Below are positions 57,922 to 64,000 of a stretch of DNA of 64,000 nucleotides, one piece after another; the stretch's first letter is position 1; each line of letters starts with the position of its first letter. The stretch is taken from contig CBDIDV010000002.1 of the NCBI GenBank assembly GCA_965277875.1, forward strand, positions 3,038,001 to 3,102,000. Direction: 5' to 3'. The translations under genes were made by a program, and so were the position numbers. This DNA is from CAWFQB01 sp965277875 (GTDB lineage Bacteria; Armatimonadota; Chthonomonadetes; Chthonomonadales; Chthonomonadaceae). The notes under the pieces are model-generated. The model was not told the DNA's origin. It was given only the letters and a program-made list of their open reading frames with translations, and ran no database searches.

Positions 57922-58296
57922 GATCCTCACGCCTCCTGTCTCGGACTTGTGCCGGCAAGATTACCGGCGTGGGCGCAGCGAGCAGGTATGGCTGGCTGCG
58001 TCCTGAATCATTCCCTGAACCATTCTCCTATTCCCATGTACGCGCTGAAATACCGGATTCCTCCTTTCGCATCAAAAATAGTTTTGCGATGCAGACAGGC
58101 ATTAATGCGGTGACTGCTCCGGGCTGTCCGCGCCTTATTTGCGTGAACGTCCGCCCTGGCGTAAAACGTACTGTATGTATTCCCGCTGTATTCCTGCTGA
58201 TGTCTTGAACTGTGATTCAGGGGAATAGCATGATTTAGGGGATTAGAATGATTACCATGATTAACGCTGCCTTTAATCCTGGTTGTTCTGAAAATT

Positions 58297-58326
58297 TTGT
58301 TGGGCCGGAGTTCAAGATAGTACAAT
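58297..58326 (+). promoter_or_regulatory. Probable promoter of the HEAT/LLR gene
   Basis: TTGTTG (58297-58302), an 18-base spacer and TACAAT (58321-58326), 55 bases before the GTG start at 58382. The remainder of the gap (57922-58381) contains GATTAGAATGATTACCATGA-type repeats and no gene. Confidence 0.5.
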
Positions 58327-58381
58327 CCTGTTCATCTTATAAATCCGGGTAGTCCGAGTTCAAAATAGAGAGGCGCGCAAC

Positions 58382-59395
58382 GTGCCGCACGAATTTGTAT
58401 CTTCCAGCGAAACATTGTCTCAAACACGCCTGAATGGACATAATAGCTCGTCTTCGCTGACCGTGCCGGAACATGGCGGGGTTGATTTTGGCGCGTCCGC
58501 GACGGACAGCGCCTCCGAGTCGCGAATGGATACGGCGGCTGAATCAACTCAAGGGGCTTTTGTTCAGGAGGCATCGGTTCAAGAGGCGGCGGTGGAGATA
58601 ACCGGCGGCAATAGACTGAATATCGAGCCGCAACTGGAGGCTTTGGCGCGGCGTTTTCAGCAGGCGAGCAGGCTGCATCGGCTGCGTGTGCGGCGGGCGA
58701 TCTGGATGGGGGTGGCGGGGGCATTCGCGCTGATGCTTGTCAATATCGCCGCCATGATCTCGCTGATGCAGACAGAGCGCTATCCCTTCGCGCCGATGTG
58801 GTGGCTATGGGTTGTTAATGTGCTGATATTCGGGGCATGTGTGCTATATCCGCTGCGCTCGGCGCATGTGCGCCGCACACTGGCCGCGCAGCTTGCCGAG
58901 TATGAGGACGTGCGCGCCGTCGGCCCCCTCGCCGACCTGCTCACAGCGTCCGATCCGCGCCTGCGTAAAACGGCCCGCGTCGGCCTGATCCGCCTATTGC
59001 CCCTGCTCACGCCTGGTGACGCGCACTGGCTGCTGCCCGAACAGCGCGACCGCCTGTGCCAGGTATTGGAAGACGCGGAACGGCAGCCCGAACTGGCCGA
59101 GGCGATCCTGCGGGCCTTTGCCCAGGTGGGGGACGCCCATGTTCTTGGCGCGGTACGACGCGTGGCCGACATGCGGGCGCGGGCCGCGCGTCACAAACTG
59201 CTCAAAGCCACGGCCCGTGAGTGCCTGCCCATTTTGCGCGCCCGCATCGGGCAGGAAAATGCGCGCCAGACTCTGCTCAGGCCGCATACTTCCTCCCACA
59301 GCGACCCGGCGACCCTGCTGCGCGGCACGACTCAGGCGGACGCGCCGCGTCCCACCGCCGAACTGCTGCCCCCCGCCCCGTCTAAAGAAGCATAG
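58382..59395 (+). CDS. Membrane HEAT-like protein with LLR-motif tail
   Basis: 337 residues, GTG start after AGAGG. A soluble N-terminus of about 100 residues is followed by two hydrophobic segments (VAGAFALMLVNIAAMISLMQ and WWLWVVNVLIFGACVLYPL, about residues 118-160). HEAT-like helices come next (VRAVGPLADLLTASDPRLRK, RLLPLLTPGDAHWLLPEQRD, LRAFAQVGDAHVLGAVRRVA). The tail reads TLLRP, TLLRG and ELLPP, spaced 14 and 16 residues. This is the clearest of the four paralogues in the window. The cytoplasmic or outer location of the HEAT part is not certain. Function unknown. Confidence 0.82.
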   Translation: MPHEFVSSSETLSQTRLNGHNSSSSLTVPEHGGVDFGASATDSASESRMDTAAESTQGAFVQEASVQEAAVEITGGNRLNIEPQLEALARRFQQASRLHRLRVRRAIWMGVAGAFALMLVNIAAMISLMQTERYPFAPMWWLWVVNVLIFGACVLYPLRSAHVRRTLAAQLAEYEDVRAVGPLADLLTASDPRLRKTARVGLIRLLPLLTPGDAHWLLPEQRDRLCQVLEDAERQPELAEAILRAFAQVGDAHVLGAVRRVADMRARAARHKLLKATARECLPILRARIGQENARQTLLRPHTSSHSDPATLLRGTTQADAPRPTAELLPPAPSKEA

Positions 59396-59491
59396 TAGAA
59401 GCACAAAAGAAGTATTGCCAGAACTTGTTCGTTGTTTCTGCGTTGGCGGCGCGTATGATTTCCGCCGCCTGCTGCGTTGGTCTAGCCTACC

Positions 59492-59527
59492 CATTTGCGT
59501 TCATTTGCGTTCATTTGCGGCTATTCA
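59492..59527. repeat. CATTTGCGTT tandem repeat at the deoB stop
   Basis: CATTTGCGTT-CATTTGCGTT-CATTTGCGGCTAT reads up to the deoB stop codon. Its complement occurs at 12811-12835 before uppS. This repeat type is common between genes of many bacteria. Confidence 0.7.
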
Positions 59528-60742
59528 CGTATCCTGTTCTTCGGTCAGCAGGGGCAGGAAACTTTCTCCCGGCGCGTCTATGGGCGTTGTCACGCCGAAC
59601 GCGTCGCGAACCGTGGCGGCGATGTCGGCATATGTCGCCCGGATGCCCAACTCTACGGAGGCGCGCAATCCGGGGCCATACGCGAGCAGGAACGGGTACT
59701 CGCGGGAGTGGTCGGTCGAAGGGGTCGTGGGATCGTTGCCGTGGTCGGCGGTGAGGAGCAGCAGGTCGCCCGTTCGCAGGGCGTCGAGCAGAGCGGGCAG
59801 GGCCGCGTCCCACGATTCGAGGGCGTTTGCCATGCCGCGCGGGTCGTTGCGATGGCCGTACAGCATATCGAAGTCTTCGAGGTTGGCGAAGATAAGGGGA
59901 CTGTCATTCGACTGCGCCGCCGCTTGCAGGGCGGCGATGTGCGCGGCGTTATTGGTGGTATGGTCGTATGTGGCGATGCCGCGCCCGTTGAATATCTCGT
60001 AGATTTTGCCGATGGCATGGACGGCAAGCCCCGCCGTATGCAGGTCGTCCAGGACATTAGGCGGTGAAGGCAGCGGGTAATCCTTGCGGTTTTCGGTACG
60101 CTTGAAATGCCCGGTCTCGCCCGCGAACGGACGGCAGATCACGCGGCCTACGGCGTACTGCCCGGTCAACAGGCCGCGCGCCGTCTCGCATATTTCGTAC
60201 TGCCGCGCAAGGGGGATCACGCTTTCGTGCATGGCGATCTGAAACACGCTGTCTGCGGATGTATACACGATGGGCTTGCCGGTGCGGACGTGTTCAGCCC
60301 CTAACTGCTCGATGATGACCGTGCCGCTGGCCGCGTAATTTCCCAATGTGCCGATACCGATGGCCTGTTCAAACGTCTGGATCACATCGGGCGGAAAGCC
60401 CTGCGGGTAGGTGGGAAACGGGCGGGGCAAAATCACGCCCGCCATTTCCCAATGCCCCGTGATGGTGTCTTTGCCCGGCGACGCCTCGCGCATTTTGCCC
60501 CACCCGCCACGCGGCGCAGGGTCGGGCGGAACGCCCAGAATGTCGGTCACGTTTCCAAGTCCCAGGCTCTGCATTGCGGGCAAGTTCAGTCCGCCCACGG
60601 CCTCGGCGGTATGGGCGAGCGTGTTGCTGCCCACGTCTCCGTACTGAATGGCGTCCGGCAGTTCCCCCGCCCCTACGCCGTCCAGAACCACGATAAAGAT
60701 ACGTTTTACACTGTTTGGCTGCTTATCCGTTGTCATCCGCAT
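59525..60742 (-). CDS. deoB: Phosphopentomutase
   Basis: 405 residues. RIFIVVLDGVGAGELPDAIQ, YGDVGSNTLAHTAEAVGGL, GKDTITGHWEMAGV and LLLTADHGNDPTTPSTDHSR are the DeoB signature motifs with the manganese ligands. It interconverts ribose-1- and ribose-5-phosphate (and the deoxy forms) in nucleoside salvage. Length is normal. The start may be this ATG or the one two codons later; no strong ribosome-binding site is seen. It lies between a HEAT/LLR gene and an ankyrin gene with no salvage genes near. Confidence 0.95.
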   Translation of the reverse strand: MRMTTDKQPNSVKRIFIVVLDGVGAGELPDAIQYGDVGSNTLAHTAEAVGGLNLPAMQSLGLGNVTDILGVPPDPAPRGGWGKMREASPGKDTITGHWEMAGVILPRPFPTYPQGFPPDVIQTFEQAIGIGTLGNYAASGTVIIEQLGAEHVRTGKPIVYTSADSVFQIAMHESVIPLARQYEICETARGLLTGQYAVGRVICRPFAGETGHFKRTENRKDYPLPSPPNVLDDLHTAGLAVHAIGKIYEIFNGRGIATYDHTTNNAAHIAALQAAAQSNDSPLIFANLEDFDMLYGHRNDPRGMANALESWDAALPALLDALRTGDLLLLTADHGNDPTTPSTDHSREYPFLLAYGPGLRASVELGIRATYADIAATVRDAFGVTTPIDAPGESFLPLLTEEQDT

Positions 60743-60791
60743 GTCAATAAAATACTTTCAAGTTCCGGAGTCTTCGCGTAGTGACCGGCCC

Positions 60792-61493
60792 CTAATCATG
60801 CCGGTGGTTTGTATCTGCCCCGTGCGCGACAAGGCTTGTGATCATCTCAGCCGGAGCGGGAAACTGATGGGTCGCATAATACAGGGCCGTCCAGCCATGC
60901 GTGTTCTGCAAATTGGGATCTGCGCCGTGTGCCAGCAGCAGGCGAGCGATGTTTGTATGCTCCTGCGAGACGGCCATTATCAGCGGTGTGTAGCCCCCCT
61001 CATCTTGCGCGTTGATGTCCGCGCCGTGCTGTAACAGCCATTCCACGATGCGCCAGCGGTCTGCACAAACGGCAAAGTGCAGCGCTGTGTCCCCATGGTT
61101 TGCGGCCGTTATATCCGCGCCATGTGCCACCATCGCCTGAAGCAAAGGCAGATCGTCCCTTTCAAAATTCGGGTCGTTTTTCCGATCATACGTGGCGACC
61201 TCTCTATTGCATACCTTCATGAATACGCTGTTGGCATTGCCAAGCGGCAGGCGGTTGAGGTGCAGCAGATACTCGAACTGGCCCATAAACGATGGGGTGT
61301 AGGGGATATTGGGATCGGCCCCTGCGTTGACAAGCGCGAGAGCGTTTTGGTTGTCGGTATGGTGCATCGCGTCGGCAAGCCCCCGGTTCAGGGCATACTG
61401 CCGCTGTTCACGCGCCAGGAGCCACAATAAAGGCAGCGATAGCGGCAGAAACATCAAAACGACAATGGGTTTGGAGTAACGACGTGTTTTCAT
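60792..61493 (-). CDS. Membrane-anchored ankyrin-repeat protein
   Basis: 233 residues. One hydrophobic helix near the N-terminus (PIVVLMFLPLSLPLLWLLA) anchors the protein. About four to five ankyrin repeats follow (NQNALALVNAGADPNIPYTP, DTALHFAVCADRWRIVEWLL, GYTPLIMAVSQEHTNIARLL, GWTALYYATHQFPAPAEMIT). They should protrude from the membrane and bind an unknown partner. It ends 50 bases from the deoB start and is likely a separate unit. Compare the giant ankyrin protein at 51447. Confidence 0.85.
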   Translation of the reverse strand: MKTRRYSKPIVVLMFLPLSLPLLWLLAREQRQYALNRGLADAMHHTDNQNALALVNAGADPNIPYTPSFMGQFEYLLHLNRLPLGNANSVFMKVCNREVATYDRKNDPNFERDDLPLLQAMVAHGADITAANHGDTALHFAVCADRWRIVEWLLQHGADINAQDEGGYTPLIMAVSQEHTNIARLLLAHGADPNLQNTHGWTALYYATHQFPAPAEMITSLVAHGADTNHRHD

Positions 61494-61568
61494 GCGTTCT
61501 TTATTCTCCGCACTTCGCTAAAATCCTGCTGTCATTCGAGAACAATCAAGTTTGAAAATGTCCGCCTC

Positions 61569-61952
61569 TTAGCGGCTGTCTTTTTCGCCCCGGTCTTTGA
61601 GCAGGAAATTGAGCAGGCCGCTGATGACGCCCATTGCCAGCGAGCCGATTAGCGCGGCAATCGGGCCGGACACCTTGAACCCCGGCACGAACGTTCCCAC
61701 AAGCCAGAACAGAACGGTGTTCAGGACGAGGCCGAACAATCCGAACGTCAGGCAATTCACGATTTTGCCGCCCAGCAACATGATGACGGGCCGGATCAGC
61801 GAATTGGCAAGCCCGATGGCGACCGTAGCAAGACCGAGCGCACTAAAGGCCGTGGCGTCGTGGTGGGTCAGGGTCACGCCCACGCCGGGTATCTGCGTAA
61901 TGATGAACAGCGCGAGGGCGCTTACGATCCAGCGCGTAATCCAGTTTTTCAT
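61569..61952 (-). CDS. Phage-holin-4-like (PF04020-type) membrane protein
   Basis: 127 residues with four hydrophobic segments. RWIVSALALFIITQIPGVGV, NSLIRPVIMLLGGKIVNCLT, FGLFGLVLNTVLFWLVGTFV and PIAALIGSLAMGVISGLLNF follow the YvlD/holin-4 family. Despite the family name such proteins are widespread chromosomal membrane proteins of unclear role. AAGGA 6 bases upstream supports the ATG at 61952; the longer frame upstream is not family-like. Confidence 0.88.
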   Translation of the reverse strand: MKNWITRWIVSALALFIITQIPGVGVTLTHHDATAFSALGLATVAIGLANSLIRPVIMLLGGKIVNCLTFGLFGLVLNTVLFWLVGTFVPGFKVSGPIAALIGSLAMGVISGLLNFLLKDRGEKDSR

Positions 61953-62573
61953 AGAGAATTCCTTGCTGCTTATCGCCAATTTGTTTATCGCTTCCGCTTT
62001 ATTGGCGATATGTCCTGTGAAGTTGTGCTGTCTGACGTTTGTGTCGCGGACAAAGTTTCGCGTCCGCCTCACTGCATACCTCCCCTGCTTTCGTGTTTGC
62101 GGCTTTGCGCCTCTGCAATCCGCCTCTGTACGATCCGAGCAGCCTGCAAATCATGCCTGCCCGTCATGGCGTAGGCGTTTGCGGCGAACGTATGGAATGC
62201 CTGCACGCGTCACAAAGACAGGCGGATGATTACGCCTCTGATTGCAAGCCGCACCGCCTGTCTGGGAGCATCTGATCGCATCTATTGCAAAATAGTTATT
62301 AGCAGATACGGGTTTTGTTGTTTTTCACTTGCAATGTGCGCGGATTCGGCCTATAATGATTGGATACTGCCGTCCTCGATTGCCCTGCCGCAAATCGGAC
62401 GCGCAAACTCATTTTCTGCCTCCCGACCCTGTTTTCGGCTGCCGCTTGTCGCTCAACCAGCGTTTCGCGGCGTTCGCCCTTTTGCACCCTAGTTTCGTTG
62501 TGTTTCGTAGTTTGTTTCTTGCACTTTTCTCGTGATTTACGCGTGAGTCGTTCTCACCGTGGAGGCTGTCTTC
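61953..62573. other. Divergent intergenic region without a recognised gene
   Basis: About 620 bases between the holin-like gene and the BIG2/DUF1549 gene. I see no convincing gene. A TATAAT at 62352-62357 with TTGCAA 15 bases upstream could be a weak promoter for the downstream gene, with a leader of over 200 bases. Confidence 0.4.
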
Positions 62574-64000
62574 ATGACTGCTGCCCGTTTGCCTCGGTCG
62601 AATACAAAGGTTGTATCACTTGCGCCGCGTCCGCGTTTCGCCCCGCTTCTCGGCCTGATTGCGCTGGGTGCGGCGGTCGCGCCTGCCTGTGCGGGCCGGG
62701 CGGGACACAGGCATGTTCCCAGCGCCGCCGCTGCCGCCGCGCCCGCAAATGTGAAAAGCGTCGTGCTGGAACCCGCGCAGGCCACGCTTGATGGCTCGTA
62801 TGCGTTTCAGACCCTGGCCGCTGTCGGGCAGGCGAGCGATGGCAGCCAGCGCGACCTGTCGGACGGCGCGGTCTTTACGTCCTCCAATGCGGGCGTGGTC
62901 AAGATAGGCAAAGACAATGTGGCCTATCCGGTCAGCGACGGGGCGGCAGATGTCACGGTGACTGTAAACGGGCATACGGCCAAGTCGCACATCATCGTCA
63001 AGAACAGCAAGACCGACGCGAACCTGGGATTTGAAACGGCCATCACGCCGATTCTGGTGAAGAACGGCTGCACGGGCAGCGCGTGTCACGGCGCTCCGAA
63101 CGGTCAGGGCGGCTTCAAACTCAGCTTCTTCGGGTACGAGGCGCAAAAAGACTGGGACACCATCGTCAAGGGCAATGGCGGGCGGCGCATAGACCCGAAG
63201 AACCCCGCGCAAAGTTTGTTCTTCCGCAAGCCCGCCATGCTGGCCGGACACGGCGGCGGCAAGCGGTTCGCGCCGGACGGCCCGGAAGCCCGCGTGTTCA
63301 CGGCATGGCTCAAGGCCGGAGCGCCCTACAAGCCCCAGGCCGCACAGCAGGCGCAGGCCACTTTGAATGGTTCCAAACCGGGGCTGAAACTGGCCGCATT
63401 CGGCCCCACACCCGCCCCGGCCCCGAACGCCACGCCCGCCCCGCGCCTCGCGTCTCTCGACGTGATCCCCGGCACACGCCTGATCCGCGACGCCAACAGC
63501 AAACACCAACTTATCGTGATGGCGAAGTACACGGACGGAACCGAGCGCGACGTAACCCCGTTTGCCCGCTTCTCGTCCGACGACGACGGCATCGCGCAGA
63601 TCAACGGTACGGGGCGCTTGACAGCCCTGAGGCGCGGCGAGGCGAACGTGATGGTTCGCTTTGGCGGCAAGGTGGGCCTGTCCACTGCCGTTGTGCAGCC
63701 TCAGCCCCCGCTCGCCAACTATCCCAAGCTGCCTATTAACAACTACGTGGACGAGGCCGTCTGGACGAAACTTAAAACCCTCAATCTCACTCCGTCCGAC
63801 CTGTGCGATGACGCCGCATTCATTCGCCGCGTGTACTTCGACATCATCGGCACACCGCCCATGCCCGGAGCCGTGCGCGAGTTTCTCGACGACAAAGCGA
63901 CCGACAAACGCGCCAAGCTGATTGACGAACTGCTCGACCGACCCGAATACAAGGACTACCAAACTATATTGTGGTCAGACCTGCTTCGCAACACCAGCAC
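62574..64000 (+). CDS. Planctomycete-type BIG2/DUF1549 exported haem protein, N-terminal part
   Basis: The frame runs from the ATG at 62574 (GGAGG 8 bases upstream) to the right edge, over 470 residues. A signal peptide ends near ACAGRAGH. A BIG2-like domain (VVLEPAQATLDGSYAFQTLA) is followed by a cytochrome-like motif NGCTGSACHGAPNGQGGFKL (CX4CH, as usual in this family) and a second BIG2-like domain (YTDGTERDVTPFARFSSDDD). The DUF1549 start (FIRRVYFDIIGTPPMPGAVR) reaches the edge. Such proteins are abundant in planctomycetes and relatives and are linked to polymer degradation. A DUF1553 domain is expected beyond the window. Confidence 0.88.
   Translation, partial: MTAARLPRSNTKVVSLAPRPRFAPLLGLIALGAAVAPACAGRAGHRHVPSAAAAAAPANVKSVVLEPAQATLDGSYAFQTLAAVGQASDGSQRDLSDGAVFTSSNAGVVKIGKDNVAYPVSDGAADVTVTVNGHTAKSHIIVKNSKTDANLGFETAITPILVKNGCTGSACHGAPNGQGGFKLSFFGYEAQKDWDTIVKGNGGRRIDPKNPAQSLFFRKPAMLAGHGGGKRFAPDGPEARVFTAWLKAGAPYKPQAAQQAQATLNGSKPGLKLAAFGPTPAPAPNATPAPRLASLDVIPGTRLIRDANSKHQLIVMAKYTDGTERDVTPFARFSSDDDGIAQINGTGRLTALRRGEANVMVRFGGKVGLSTAVVQPQPPLANYPKLPINNYVDEAVWTKLKTLNLTPSDLCDDAAFIRRVYFDIIGTPPMPGAVREFLDDKATDKRAKLIDELLDRPEYKDYQTILWSDLLRNTS

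Noticed and set aside
62616..63962. 448-residue minus-strand frame at the right end
   Set aside because: Antisense to the BIG2/DUF1549 protein, which has a ribosome-binding site, signal peptide, haem motif and family signature.
1..64000. tRNA and rRNA genes
   Set aside because: I scanned gaps for cloverleaf landmarks such as GGTTCGAATCC-type T-arms and saw none convincing; a covariance-model scan would settle this.

Overview
The window is chromosomal DNA from a bacterium with high GC content and dense coding. Several features point to a diderm outside the Proteobacteria: a small outer-membrane beta-barrel protein with a terminal aromatic residue, SepF in a yggS-sepF-proC cluster, XisH/XisI, GHL10 and ADP-ribosylglycohydrolase family proteins, a planctomycete-type BIG2/DUF1549 protein, and a ThrRS that lacks the TGS domain. 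Armatimonadota or a related lineage is my best guess. This is inference from gene content, with no database search behind it.

Layout. 1-3.3 kb: the end of a HEAT-repeat protein, then a haem lipoprotein and a GHL10 glycosidase-like protein on the minus strand. 3.3-5.8 kb: a nuclease-like protein, a HEAT/LLR-tail membrane protein lying between two direct repeats, and thioredoxin 2. 5.8-12 kb: a WD40 lipoprotein, an ADP-ribosylglycohydrolase fusion and lipoproteins. 12-19 kb (minus): the classical rpsB-tsf-pyrH-frr-uppS cluster, broken between pyrH and frr by three accessory genes. 19.5-28.5 kb: an OMP, a Mrr-like membrane protein, threonine aldolase, a PhyH dioxygenase, two NTF2-like membrane proteins and yggS-sepF-proC. 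28.6-32.2 kb: a small mobile hot spot with an IS982 element, a beheaded low-GC P-loop ATPase, a long palindrome, a beheaded XRE regulator and an IS701/IS4-like element. 32.2-49 kb: GNAT, a second HEAT/LLR-tail protein, murB, SRPBCC, an alcohol dehydrogenase, a Tat-exported aldo/keto reductase, an S9 peptidase, an orphan ParD with a dead ParE, a DUF485/sodium symporter pair, ThuA, a Gfo/Idh/MocA oxidoreductase and a VapBC-type pair. 49-64 kb: thrS with an attenuator-like leader, a giant ankyrin protein, xisH-xisI, a two-gene glutamine-dependent NAD synthetase, GtrA, a third complete HEAT/LLR protein, deoB, a small ankyrin protein, a holin-like membrane protein and the start of a BIG2/DUF1549 protein.

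The most distinctive signals are two. (1) Four paralogues (one partial) have N-terminal membrane segments where visible, a short HEAT-like domain and a C-terminal tail that always carries three LLR motifs spaced 13-17 residues apart. (2) Several unrelated intergenic repeat families follow one rule: one arm lies just after a stop codon, and its reverse complement lies just before the next start or after the facing stop. Transcripts would therefore carry stem-loops joining gene end to gene start.

No rRNA, tRNA or CRISPR array was recognised.
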